This document shows positions 16,118-24,950 of a stretch of DNA of 61,622 nt, piece after piece. The notes under the pieces were generated by a model that searched no databases, was not told the DNA's origin, and saw only the letters and a list, made by a program, of their open reading frames with translations. Source of the DNA: Bacillota bacterium (lineage in GTDB: Bacteria > Bacillota > UBA4882 > UBA8346); the NCBI GenBank assembly GCA_023394955.1, contig JAEWZY010000038.1:1-61622 (forward strand), written 5' to 3'. Numbering within the stretch: the stretch's first letter is position 1; every line of letters begins with the position of its first letter. The position numbers and the translations under genes are program-made.

Positions 16118-17467
16118 TTAATTCGAAACTACCGTGCTCCGGCCATAAGAATTACCCTTGAACAACTGTGAGATCAGTTTGTTAGGTTTGGCGACTTCAA
16201 TATCGTCCGGGACATTTTGCCCGTTGGTAAAGTAAGATATCGGACGTTTAATATTCATAGCTAAACTAACGATTGGCCCCAGAGAGTTGGTCTCATCCAG
16301 CTTGGTAAAGACCAAATGAGTAAAGGCGATCTTTGAAAAACTTTCGGCAATGGTTAACATATCTTGATATTTGGTAGTCGCGCTGATTACCAGTAAAATT
16401 ACTCCGATTCGGGAATTCGATAAGAACCGTTGCAACTCATCCATCATGGCTTGATTGTGAGGACTACGTCCGGCGGTGTCGATCAAGATCAAATCGCAAT
16501 CTTTCAAGTTGGCGATGGACTGATTTAAATCCGACGGAGTATAAACCACTTCGACCGGTAAATTAATAATATCGCCATATGTTTTGAGGTGTTCCACCGC
16601 AGCGATCCGGTAGGTATCAATAGTAATCAATCCGACTTTCTTACCCTCAAATAAATTATAATTGGCGGCAAGCTTAGCAATGGTTGTGGTCTTACCTACC
16701 CCGGTCGGCCCGATTAAAGCTACTATTTGCTGTTCGCCTGCTTGTTCCGGTAGGATCGGTTCGGAAAACATTAGTTTGGTGGCCAATATCTGCTGGCAAT
16801 AGATTAGGCTCTCTTCTTGAGCGTTATTCTCAAATAAATTCGCTGGAATTTGCAATAATAAATAATCAATTATATCCCCTTCCATCCCCAAGCTTTGCAA
16901 ATGTTGCCGGAGCCAATCAGTATTACGGGAACGTTCCGGTTGGGGAATGGAAACCCCTACCGGTAATAAATTAGGTTTAGAAGCAACTTGTCGAATCAAC
17001 TCTTTCATTTCGGCGATTTCATCTTTTAATGATTTTAAAACCGGTTCGTCTGTGGCGGTAGCCTCTTTTAAACCGAGGACAAAGGATTTTTCATCAAAAA
17101 TCATTGCCGGTTCCGGTTGTTTTGCTTCCACCGCCGATACCTGGACCGATGGTAAGGGCTTAAAAACCGGCGTGGTTTTCGGTTCCGGTTCGATCGGTCC
17201 AGACGGTTTTGAATGGGATACAACACCTGCTCCAGTAGATAAAAGCGATTGCGACTTGGTTTCGGTTGTTTTGGAAGCAACTGCATTATCAGTGATTGTT
17301 TCATCGACTGCCGCAATCACTTCGAACCGGCGCCGGCGGAAAAATCCGAGAAACCCTCCTTCTTTAAAGGGTTTAGTATGTAATATTATGGCATTGCGGC
17401 CCAGATCGTTTTTGACCCGAGTGATCGCTTCCTGAATTGAATCAGCTACATAACGTTTCACTCTCAT
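16118..17467 (-). CDS. flhF: Flagellar SRP-like GTPase FlhF
   Basis: SRP-family GTPase that marks the site of new flagella. It has 449 residues: a basic N-terminal region (MRVKRYVADSIQEAI), a long variable linker (about 75-190), and the NG domain with P-loop GPTGVGKTTTIAKLA, LITIDTYRIAAVEHL and LILIDTAGRSPHN, then FTKLDETNSLG. The ATG overlaps the flhA stop by four bases (ATGA). Confidence 0.95.
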   Translation of the reverse strand: MRVKRYVADSIQEAITRVKNDLGRNAIILHTKPFKEGGFLGFFRRRRFEVIAAVDETITDNAVASKTTETKSQSLLSTGAGVVSHSKPSGPIEPEPKTTPVFKPLPSVQVSAVEAKQPEPAMIFDEKSFVLGLKEATATDEPVLKSLKDEIAEMKELIRQVASKPNLLPVGVSIPQPERSRNTDWLRQHLQSLGMEGDIIDYLLLQIPANLFENNAQEESLIYCQQILATKLMFSEPILPEQAGEQQIVALIGPTGVGKTTTIAKLAANYNLFEGKKVGLITIDTYRIAAVEHLKTYGDIINLPVEVVYTPSDLNQSIANLKDCDLILIDTAGRSPHNQAMMDELQRFLSNSRIGVILLVISATTKYQDMLTIAESFSKIAFTHLVFTKLDETNSLGPIVSLAMNIKRPISYFTNGQNVPDDIEVAKPNKLISQLFKGNSYGRSTVVSN

Positions 17468-19542
17468 TGATCAACTGACACCACCCCTACAGAATGAACT
17501 TCAGCTTCAGCAATAATCTCATTATAAGAAAGAACCATAATTCTCGCAGCCAATCTTTCCGTTAATTTTCTAAAAGTAAGTCTGATCGCCGGCGAACAAA
17601 GGATTACCGGTTGATATCCCGAACCGGTCACTTCTTTGACCAATGCACTCAACCGATCGTAGATATTCTGGATCAGTCGGGGATCCATGGAAAACGCTCC
17701 GGTTTCTTTAACATCTTTTTGGGTTTTCATTAAAATCTGTTCCAAACCGGGATCAACCGTTATTACCCTGATAATGCCATCATCCGTCTGGACCATTTTT
17801 GTGATTTGCCTGGCTAACGCCTGGCGGACTGTTTCGGTTAAATAGTCAATATCTTTGGTTAACGGAGCATTATCGGCCAAAGTCTCTAAAATCGTGACCA
17901 GATTTCGAATAGGTATACCTTCTTTTAACAAGTTAACCATTACTTTTTGAATCTCGCCCACCGACATCAAGTTAGGAATTAACTCGTTAACAACCACTGA
18001 GTATTCTTCTTTGATATTGTTTACCAAGGACTGAGCTTCCTGACGCCCTAACAACTCATAAGCATGGCTCTTGATAACTTCAGTTAAATGAGTAGCTAAA
18101 ACCGACGGTGGATCAACTACAGTATACCCGGCGATTTCCGCCTCGTCACGTTGGGTTTCCGTAATCCATAAGGCCGGTAAGCCAAACGCAGGCTCCGTAG
18201 TTGGTATTCCCTCAACTGGTTGGGCTACTATTCCCGGATCCATCGCCAAATAATAGTTAGGTATAATTTCGCCGTTGGCTATTTCAACTCCTTTAATCTT
18301 AATCACATAAGATGTGGGCGACAATTGCATATTATCGCGAATCCGAATCGGCGGCAGCACCATCCCCAGTTCCAACGCGGTTTGTCGCCGGATCATGGTC
18401 ACCCGTTCAAACAGATCGCCGCCTTGGTTCGGATCAACCAATGGTATCAAGCGATATCCAATCTCAAGTTCCATTGGGTCGATCTGGAGTAAAGAGCTGA
18501 CATTTTCAGGGCCTTTTTGTTCTTCGTCGGCAACAGTTTCGCCCTCCAAAGCATCCTCTTCAGAAGATGTGACTTGTATCTGATTCAAATAATAAGCGAG
18601 ACAGGCAACGATCGCAGCCATTGTAAAGAAAGAAAACTTAGGCATGTTCGGAATCAAACCAAAAAAAGCGATCATCCCGGAGACGAAATAGAAAATCTTA
18701 GGATAAGCCATTAACTGCCTGCTCAAGTCGGAGCCTAAATTATCCTCCGAAGCCGCCCTGGTAACCAAGATACCGGTAGCAGTAGAAATCAATAATGCCG
18801 GCACTTGGCTTACCAATCCGTCGCCGATTGTCAATAAAGAGTATGTCCTAAGCGATTCTTGGATCGAAAAACCTTTTTGAGTGGCTCCAATAATAAACCC
18901 GCCGATAACATTGATAAAAGTGATCAAAATACCGGCCACAGCATCACCCTTAACGAATTTACTGGCGCCGTCCATTGCCCCGTAAAAATCAGCTTCCCGT
19001 TCGACCTCCCGCCGCCTAGATCTAGCCTGAACTTCGTTGATTAAACCAGCGTTCAAATCGGCGTCAATGCTCATTTGTTTACCGGGCATCGCATCCAAGG
19101 TAAAACGGGCGGCGACTTCGGCGACGCGCTCCGAACCTTTGGTGATGACCATAAATTGAATAATCGTTAGAATGATAAACATTACAAACCCGACTATCGT
19201 ATTGCTTCCTGCCACAACATTGCCAAAAGCATCAATAACCGCCCCAGCTTCGGCGTTTAATAAAATAAGACGGGTTGACGAAACGTTCAAGGCCATTCGA
19301 AAAAGGGTAGTTACCAGCAACAAAGTGGGAAATACCGAAAACTCCAGGCTTTTCTTGACATTCATCGTTAATAACAAAATCGTAAACGCGATTAATAGGT
19401 TAATGGTCAGTAAAAAGTCCAACATCCAAGAGGGCAACGGAATAAGCAACATTACCAAGATCAAAACGACAACGATAATTATCGAAACTTCACTCATTTG
19501 TCCAAAGCGTTGCGATGTTGAAGGGTTTTCTACCTGGGCCAC
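17464..19542 (-). CDS. flhA: Flagellar export apparatus protein FlhA
   Basis: Major export-gate subunit, 692 residues. The N-terminal half has eight hydrophobic segments and the conserved cytoplasmic loop with PGKQMSIDADLNAG and REVEREADFYGAMDGA. The C-terminal half is the cytosolic nonamer-ring domain that docks substrates and chaperones. The start is a GTG preceded by GAGG at nine bases. The length is normal for the family. It lies 63 bases after flhB. Confidence 0.96.
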   Translation of the reverse strand: MAQVENPSTSQRFGQMSEVSIIIVVVLILVMLLIPLPSWMLDFLLTINLLIAFTILLLTMNVKKSLEFSVFPTLLLVTTLFRMALNVSSTRLILLNAEAGAVIDAFGNVVAGSNTIVGFVMFIILTIIQFMVITKGSERVAEVAARFTLDAMPGKQMSIDADLNAGLINEVQARSRRREVEREADFYGAMDGASKFVKGDAVAGILITFINVIGGFIIGATQKGFSIQESLRTYSLLTIGDGLVSQVPALLISTATGILVTRAASEDNLGSDLSRQLMAYPKIFYFVSGMIAFFGLIPNMPKFSFFTMAAIVACLAYYLNQIQVTSSEEDALEGETVADEEQKGPENVSSLLQIDPMELEIGYRLIPLVDPNQGGDLFERVTMIRRQTALELGMVLPPIRIRDNMQLSPTSYVIKIKGVEIANGEIIPNYYLAMDPGIVAQPVEGIPTTEPAFGLPALWITETQRDEAEIAGYTVVDPPSVLATHLTEVIKSHAYELLGRQEAQSLVNNIKEEYSVVVNELIPNLMSVGEIQKVMVNLLKEGIPIRNLVTILETLADNAPLTKDIDYLTETVRQALARQITKMVQTDDGIIRVITVDPGLEQILMKTQKDVKETGAFSMDPRLIQNIYDRLSALVKEVTGSGYQPVILCSPAIRLTFRKLTERLAARIMVLSYNEIIAEAEVHSVGVVSVDQ

Positions 19543-19605
19543 TCTTTTATACCTCAGCTTTGAATTTTTAGTCTATCGAATATACTAATCTCCTGACCAC
19601 TGCCT

Positions 19606-20805
19606 TTACGCATGCTTCCGTTTCAATCGGTACACATAAGCGAGGACTTCAGCAACGGCTTGGAAAAGGTTGGCCGGGATTGCTTCACCAATGTCAACTG
19701 TTTTATAGATTGCCTGCGCTAACGGCTTATTTTCAACTAAAACCACATCATTGGCGGCGGCGATCTCTTTTATCTTCTGAGCGATGAAGCCCTCACCTTT
19801 GGCGACCACTACCGGGGCCGCCATTTTTGAAGAATCATATCTCAAGGCAATTGCCAAGTGAGTAGGGTTGGTAATTACTACATCAGCCTTGGGCACATCC
19901 TGCATCATTCGGCGCATCGCGATTTCGCGCTGGCGTTGCCTGATTTTATTTTTAATTTGAGGATTGCCCTCAGTCTGTTTATATTCGTCCTTGACCTCAC
20001 GTTTGGTCATGCGTAAACTTTTCCTAAATTCCCAACGTTGGTACAGATAATCCAAAATAGCCAGGACCAATAGGAAGACACATATTTTGACTGCTACTTG
20101 ATAGATAATCCGCCAAACCGCCATCGCCACATCAAACGGCGTTTGACGGACCATATCCAAAAACAGAAAGAGATGTTCGCGAATGGTTGAATAAGCAAAA
20201 TAAGCTACAATTGCTAACTTAATTATGGATTTAGCTAATTCTACAAACCCACGGGCGCTGAATAAACGCTGTAAACCGGCGATGGGATTTAACTTGCTAA
20301 ACTTCGGCTTCAACGGCTCCAAAGTGAACATCGCCCCTACCTGGATGAAATTGATAACTAACCCCGTTAGTAAAGCCCCTAACCCCAGCGGAAGAAATAG
20401 TCTTAAAAACATTGTCCCGTGCCGAATAAGCAAATCCCCTAGATTACTGTCGCTAAGTTCAGTGTTGAGTTCGCCCGGAGAAAGATATTGTTCCACGTAA
20501 TTGATGAGTTCCTTATAAAACCAACGACCAAAAAAATTTAAGATTACGAAAAGAGCTAATAACACTAGAACTGAATTTAATTCGGTGCTCCGTGGGACCT
20601 GTCCTTTTTTACGAGCTTCTTGTTTTCGTCGTGGGGTAGCTTCTTCCGTTTTATCCGGGTCCTGGGCAAAAAATTGGAGATCGAAACCCGTCCCTCGCGG
20701 TTCGGACAATAGACAACAGGCAATAGGCAATAGGGTTGAAGCTGGGTTCCCTATTCTACTCACTGATAACTGATAACTAGTAACTAACAACTGATCGCTG
20801 TTCAC
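19606..20805 (-). CDS. flhB: Flagellar export switch protein FlhB (N-terminus altered by repeat)
   Basis: Export-apparatus membrane protein that switches substrate class. It has four membrane segments and a C-terminal cytoplasmic domain with the autocleavage site NPTH (ITNPTHLAIALRYD). The normal N-terminus of the family begins at FDLQFFAQ, about residue 42 here. The residues before it are encoded by 7-bp-period repeats. The chosen GTG follows GGTGGAG by eight bases; an ATG seven codons earlier directly follows the fliR stop but has a poorer site. The repeat seems to have entered just after the original start codon without breaking the frame. Confidence 0.92.
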   Translation of the reverse strand: MNSDQLLVTSYQLSVSRIGNPASTLLPIACCLLSEPRGTGFDLQFFAQDPDKTEEATPRRKQEARKKGQVPRSTELNSVLVLLALFVILNFFGRWFYKELINYVEQYLSPGELNTELSDSNLGDLLIRHGTMFLRLFLPLGLGALLTGLVINFIQVGAMFTLEPLKPKFSKLNPIAGLQRLFSARGFVELAKSIIKLAIVAYFAYSTIREHLFLFLDMVRQTPFDVAMAVWRIIYQVAVKICVFLLVLAILDYLYQRWEFRKSLRMTKREVKDEYKQTEGNPQIKNKIRQRQREIAMRRMMQDVPKADVVITNPTHLAIALRYDSSKMAAPVVVAKGEGFIAQKIKEIAAANDVVLVENKPLAQAIYKTVDIGEAIPANLFQAVAEVLAYVYRLKRKHA

Positions 20806-20807
20806 TG
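20704..20807. repeat. 7-bp-period repeat inside the flhB 5' end
   Basis: Two adjacent heptamer blocks are visible. At 20704-20734 are GGACAAT, AGACAAC and AGGCAAT twice. At 20756-20807 are CTGATAA twice, CTAGTAA, CTAACAA, CTGATCG and CTGTTCA. They are translated as the first about 35 residues of the flhB product. Because 7 is not a multiple of 3, the translation changes from unit to unit. Confidence 0.75.
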
Positions 20808-20826
20808 TAAAATCTCCACCCTTCAT

Positions 20827-21615
20827 CTAATGAAGGCGCCTTAGCATCAACCGCATCATTTTAAAAGTATCACCTGAATTGGAAAAAGTCGCTTCAATTA
20901 ACATTATATAAACTGAAATGAAAAAAATCAGCATAATTAAACCCAAAATAATCTTGATTGGAAAACCGACAATAAAGACATTAATCTGTGGGATTAGTTT
21001 GGCGATAATTCCTAATGCCACATCAGCCAAGAAAATCGTGCCCATGATCGGAAGTCCGATTTTAAACCCCAAATAAAACATATTGGTAAATGCCATCACA
21101 AAAACTCCAACTGCTTCTTTTTTTATCAAAAACATACCCGGTTTAATCACTTGATAGCTTTGAATGAAAGAAGCAATAACCGTGTGATGGCCGTTGATCG
21201 CTAGAAAAATCAAAGAAGCCATAATAAAATTTAGCTGTCCCAGTAACGGCATTTGAGCGCCAGTGGTCGGATCCAGAACGTTAACCATTCCAAAACCCAT
21301 TTGGACATCAAAATAGTAACCGGCGATTTGAATAGCATACATTGTCAGGTTAACCATGAACCCCATGATTAGCCCGGTTAAAATCTCCTGAATCAGTGTA
21401 TAAACGGCCATTCCGAAAGTAAATTGATTTAAATCGATACCCCCAACAATAAAAGGAGCCACTACCAACGCCAGACCAAAAGCCAAAACCACTTTAACCT
21501 GAGGCGGAATGTTGCGGCTCTGAAAGATCGGCGCAGACATAATCATTCCCGAAGCCCGAGTAAAACCTAATAAAACTTGAGAAAAAGTTACGCCGAATAT
21601 TTGCTCAAAATTCAA
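20827..21615 (-). CDS. fliR: Flagellar export apparatus protein FliR
   Basis: Membrane component of the FliP-Q-R export gate, 262 residues, with about six hydrophobic segments and the conserved stretch MSAPIFQSRNIPPQVKVVLA near residue 25. The start is a TTG placed five bases after GGAGG. It lies 14 bases after fliQ and its TAG stop is immediately followed by the first possible ATG of flhB. Confidence 0.93.
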   Translation of the reverse strand: MNFEQIFGVTFSQVLLGFTRASGMIMSAPIFQSRNIPPQVKVVLAFGLALVVAPFIVGGIDLNQFTFGMAVYTLIQEILTGLIMGFMVNLTMYAIQIAGYYFDVQMGFGMVNVLDPTTGAQMPLLGQLNFIMASLIFLAINGHHTVIASFIQSYQVIKPGMFLIKKEAVGVFVMAFTNMFYLGFKIGLPIMGTIFLADVALGIIAKLIPQINVFIVGFPIKIILGLIMLIFFISVYIMLIEATFSNSGDTFKMMRLMLRRLH

Positions 21616-21629
21616 CTTATCCTCCTAAA

Positions 21630-21905
21630 TCATCGAATAAAGGTAAACTGGTATAGGTTTCCAAGAATTTTTTCGCTAAACGTTATAATAGTATGTAACA
21701 TCCAGGGCCCAAAGAAAATCATCGCTAGTAAAACGGCAAGAATTTTAGGGATAAACGTAAGTGTCTGTTCATGGATCTGCGTTGTTGCCTGGAGTACACT
21801 AATAACCAGTCCAACTATTAACCCAACTCCCAACATTGGAGCTGCGACCAGTAAAACCGTAACTAACGCCTCTCTGATTAACGCGACAACAAAAGTATCA
21901 GTCAC
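21630..21905 (-). CDS. fliQ: Flagellar export apparatus protein FliQ
   Basis: Small gate subunit of 91 residues with two transmembrane helices (about 15-40 and 50-75). Conserved features are the Pro/Gly-rich first helix (VAAPMLGVGLIVGLVISVLQ) and TQIHEQTLTFIPKI between the helices. The start is a GTG with a weak ribosome site, consistent with coupling to fliP 32 bases upstream. Confidence 0.94.
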   Translation of the reverse strand: MTDTFVVALIREALVTVLLVAAPMLGVGLIVGLVISVLQATTQIHEQTLTFIPKILAVLLAMIFFGPWMLHTIITFSEKILGNLYQFTFIR

Positions 21906-21937
21906 CGATTTTCACGGCCTTTCTTCCCTGAAATTCA

Positions 21938-22801
21938 TTAGTTAAAGCTTAGCAAAAGGGATCGGGTGATCAAGTGCCACCCGTCAACCATTACAAAGAG
22001 CAGGATTTTAAAAGGTAACGCTACCATCATCGGCGGTAGCATCATCATCCCCATAGACATCAAGGTACTGGCTACAATCATATCAATTACTAAGAAAGGT
22101 ACAAAAATTAAAAAACCAACCTGAAACGCTGTTTTAAGTTCACTGATGATAAACGCGGGAATCAATACCTGGGACGGGATTTCTTCCTGGTTTTGAGGAC
22201 GGTTTAAGCGCGCCGCCTGGATAAAAAGCTTCAGGTCCTTCGTCCTGGTTTGTTTGAACATAAACTCCCGAATTGGTTGCATGCCCCGGACCAAAGCCGT
22301 TTCTTGAGTGATTTCCCCTTTTAGGAACGGTTGAAAGGTTTCGGTATTCACCTTACTCCAGGTCGGCATCATAATAAAGACAGTTAAAAACAAAGCCAAC
22401 CCGATCAGCACCTGATTAGGCGGCATCTGGTTGGTCCCGATGGCAGTCCGGGTAAATGACAAGACTATCACAATTCTAATAAACGAGGTGGTCATTATCA
22501 AAATAGCCGGAGCTAGTGAGATTACGGTTAGTAAAATAAGAATCTGTAAGCTCTGGGCTATTTCGGTAGGTGTATCGGCTGGGTCAACTCCCACTTGGAT
22601 TCGGGGAATGGGAAATGTAGCCGCTCCCTGAGCTATACCTGGAATAGCCAGTATTAAAACTACACAAGCGAGTAATATGGATAAAACCTTTAACTTATTC
22701 ACGCTTATGGACCTTGGATCAAAAACACTCATGAAAACAGGCTTTAATGATTTAACTTGATTATTATGCCGCTTGTCCCTTGCCTCTTGCCCGGTTTCCA
22801 T
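21938..22801 (-). CDS. fliP: Flagellar export apparatus protein FliP (extended N-terminus)
   Basis: Gate subunit of the export apparatus. It has four membrane segments and the signature SFIRIVIVLSFTRTAIGTNQ followed by PPNQVLIGLALFLT. The ATG at 22801 lies one base after the fliO stop and follows AAAGG. From this start the protein has 287 residues, but the first about 23 are hydrophilic and encoded largely by heptamer repeats. The cleavable signal peptide normal for FliP (LSILLACVVLILAIPG, then AQGA) begins only around residue 38. An alternative ATG at 22732 would remove the extension but lacks a ribosome site. Confidence 0.92.
   Translation of the reverse strand: METGQEARDKRHNNQVKSLKPVFMSVFDPRSISVNKLKVLSILLACVVLILAIPGIAQGAATFPIPRIQVGVDPADTPTEIAQSLQILILLTVISLAPAILIMTTSFIRIVIVLSFTRTAIGTNQMPPNQVLIGLALFLTVFIMMPTWSKVNTETFQPFLKGEITQETALVRGMQPIREFMFKQTRTKDLKLFIQAARLNRPQNQEEIPSQVLIPAFIISELKTAFQVGFLIFVPFLVIDMIVASTLMSMGMMMLPPMMVALPFKILLFVMVDGWHLITRSLLLSFN
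22768..22796. repeat. 7-bp-period repeat inside the fliP 5' end
   Basis: On the - strand GGGCAAG, AGGCAAG, GGACAAG and CGGCATA follow in phase, just inside the predicted start of fliP. It encodes the segment around GQEARDKRHN ahead of the FliP signal peptide. Confidence 0.55.
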
Positions 22802-22802
22802 A

Positions 22803-23381
22803 TTAACCTTTACCATCTCGGTCACGACCTCGCATTTTCCAGGAACGGATCTTTTCCAATCCTTCCTGTAGACGTTGCTTGTTATTAGTTAACCCGGTAT
22901 CAACCGTTGCTCCGGAATTCAACCCGTTTAAAACCGGGGTAATCAATTCGGCAAAACGTCCGGTTGGCTTTTTGGGGCTTGTTTCCGCCGTTTCTAATAA
23001 TTCATTATAAAATCGATCATCATCAAATTCTTTGAGCAAACCGATACCGTGTTCTACGCTTCCTACCAGTAAAACTTTTCCGTTAACTAATAATAGATAA
23101 AGATGGCGATTGGGTCCTAAAAAAAGACTCTCTGCCACCTTAATATGCCGCGCCTGTGAAAGGCCGAATCTGCCAGCCAAGAATCTGGTCGCCCAAAACG
23201 CTAAAACCACAATGATTATTAATGAGAATAAAGACCAAACCCATTGACCGCCACTAAACTCCGGCCCAATTTCAGTTTCTGTTTGTGCTAAGGCCGCTCC
23301 CGGCAGGAGGAACAAACCAGCGCTAAACCCTAGCCAGAAGCTGCCCGCCCCGAATAACCGGGGATATATGTATTGCTTCAT
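22803..23381 (-). CDS. fliO: Flagellar biosynthesis protein FliO
   Basis: FliO helps assemble the FliP-R complex. It has 192 residues, with an N-terminal signal-like segment (about 8-33, ending in AALAQ), one transmembrane helix (about 50-70, SLFSLIIIVVLAFWATRFLAG) and a small cytoplasmic domain with VAESLFLGPNRHLYLL and VGSVEHGIGLL, as in the FliO family. The ATG overlaps the cheY stop by four bases. Confidence 0.9.
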   Translation of the reverse strand: MKQYIYPRLFGAGSFWLGFSAGLFLLPGAALAQTETEIGPEFSGGQWVWSLFSLIIIVVLAFWATRFLAGRFGLSQARHIKVAESLFLGPNRHLYLLLVNGKVLLVGSVEHGIGLLKEFDDDRFYNELLETAETSPKKPTGRFAELITPVLNGLNSGATVDTGLTNNKQRLQEGLEKIRSWKMRGRDRDGKG

Positions 23382-23740
23382 GATAGGACTTTTCGGACAG
23401 CTTCCAAAACTCTTTCGGGTTGGAATGGTTTAACTACAAAATCTTTAGCCCCTGCTTGAATAGCGTCAATAACCATCGCCTGTTGCCCCATTGCGCTGCA
23501 CATAATGATCTGGGCTTCGCCATCAAGTTTCCGAATCTCCTTGACTGCTGTTATCCCATCCATATCCGGCATGGTAATATCCATAGTTACCAAATCAGGG
23601 CGAAGTTCCTTATACTTTTCAACCGCCTTAGAGCCGTCTTCAGCTTCACCAACTACTTCATAGCCGCCTTTGCGCAAAATATCCTTGATCATCATGCGCA
23701 TAAACGCCGCATCATCGACAACGAGTACTTTGTTACCCAC
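23378..23740 (-). CDS. cheY: Chemotaxis response regulator CheY
   Basis: Single-domain receiver of 120 residues. It has the acidic pair Asp-9/Asp-10 (VLVVDDAAFMR), phospho-acceptor Asp-54 (LVTMDITMPDMDG), a Ser in MCSAMGQ and Lys in DFVVKPF. In B. subtilis CheY-P binds FliM to favour counter-clockwise rotation; here it lies between fliY and fliO, exactly as there. Dephosphorylation would be by FliY and CheC, both encoded nearby. Confidence 0.96.
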   Translation of the reverse strand: MGNKVLVVDDAAFMRMMIKDILRKGGYEVVGEAEDGSKAVEKYKELRPDLVTMDITMPDMDGITAVKEIRKLDGEAQIIMCSAMGQQAMVIDAIQAGAKDFVVKPFQPERVLEAVRKVLS

Positions 23741-23761
23741 CAGAAATTCCTCCTTTAGGAA

Positions 23762-24943
23762 TTATTGAAGTGTATTTGCTCTTTCGATCGGGCTAATGAT
23801 ATCGGTAATTTTAATGCCGAAATTTTCATCGATAACCACAACTTCGCCTTTGGCAATCATTTTACCGTTGACGTAGACATCCACCGGATCTCCCGCCAAT
23901 TTGTCAAGTTCGATTATTGAACCGATACCAAGGTCTAAAATATCTTTGATTTTCATCCTGGTTCCACCCAGTTCTACAGTTACCTGTAATGGAACATCCA
24001 GAATTAACCCGATATTCCCCGTTTCCTTACTAGTCTTCCCATTATTAATAGGGCCAAATTGAGCGGGTTGTACCATCACCGGCGTCTTAACCTCCGTTCT
24101 GTAACTTGAATTAATCGGGGTCGGCGCAGGAACTGCCGTTGCAGCTGGCGCAGGGTAAACAGGCTCCGCCATCGATTGGCTTGCTGATGGTTGGGCTATT
24201 GGTTCGTAAGCCTGAGCTGCTATTTCCGGAGTTGGTATCGGTGCGACGGTCGGCGTAACGCTTGACGTCGCCGAAGCCGCAGCTATCTGAGTCTCCGCAA
24301 TCAATCTGTCGGACAATTCGATAGCTAAATCATAAGTAACCACCAACATCAACTCACTATCGACCAGACCGTCGATTTGTAACTTAAATGAAACAACTAC
24401 CACTGGGCTATCTAAATCCAAATCACGCACAATCGACTCATCGTTAGCTAGATCTACAATTTTAATCCGAGGCGGATCCACATCGATCCGTTGTCCGAAT
24501 AGAGTCGATAACGAAGTGGCGGCATTTCCAACCATCTGATTCATGGATTCCCCAACCGCGCTCAACTCTATCTGGTCCAAGTTTTGTTTAGGGTTAGAAC
24601 CATCCTTCCCCATCATCAGATCGGCAATTATAGCCGCATCGCTGACTTTTAAGATTAGAACGTTACTACCGACCAACCCCGTTTTATAGTCCACCTCTAC
24701 TAGTACGTAAGGGAGCGGATGCTGTTGTTTAAGCTCTTTTTGAGTGGTCAGCACTACCGTAGGAGTATCAATGGTCACTCTTTTATTCAACAATTCCGAT
24801 AATGCGGTGGAAGCTGTGCCATAGCTGATATTTCCGATCTCCCCCAGCGCATCCTTTTGCATTGGAGACAGCTGTAAGGAATCCGCCTCTTCACCCTTGA
24901 GCAGAGCATTAATTTCTTCCTGGGTAAGAATTTGTCGATCCAT
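23762..24943 (-). CDS. fliY: Flagellar switch protein FliY (CheC-like plus FliN domain)
   Basis: Switch/C-ring protein and CheY-P phosphatase, 393 residues. Residues about 5-16 (LTQEEINALLKG) resemble the CheY-P-binding peptide of FliM. A CheC-like domain (about 25-210) has both E-x-x-N motifs (DALGEIGNISYG and AVGESMNQMVG). A Pro/Ala-rich linker (about 220-300) follows, then a C-terminal SpoA/FliN domain (LDVPLQVTVELGGTRMKIKD). The linker is low in complexity and likely flexible. Confidence 0.95.
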   Translation of the reverse strand: MDRQILTQEEINALLKGEEADSLQLSPMQKDALGEIGNISYGTASTALSELLNKRVTIDTPTVVLTTQKELKQQHPLPYVLVEVDYKTGLVGSNVLILKVSDAAIIADLMMGKDGSNPKQNLDQIELSAVGESMNQMVGNAATSLSTLFGQRIDVDPPRIKIVDLANDESIVRDLDLDSPVVVVSFKLQIDGLVDSELMLVVTYDLAIELSDRLIAETQIAAASATSSVTPTVAPIPTPEIAAQAYEPIAQPSASQSMAEPVYPAPAATAVPAPTPINSSYRTEVKTPVMVQPAQFGPINNGKTSKETGNIGLILDVPLQVTVELGGTRMKIKDILDLGIGSIIELDKLAGDPVDVYVNGKMIAKGEVVVIDENFGIKITDIISPIERANTLQ

Positions 24944-24950
24944 GAACCTC

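Noticed and set aside
16947..17435. A 162-residue + strand frame inside flhF
   Set aside because: Shadow of the variable linker of flhF. No start signal and no recognisable domain.
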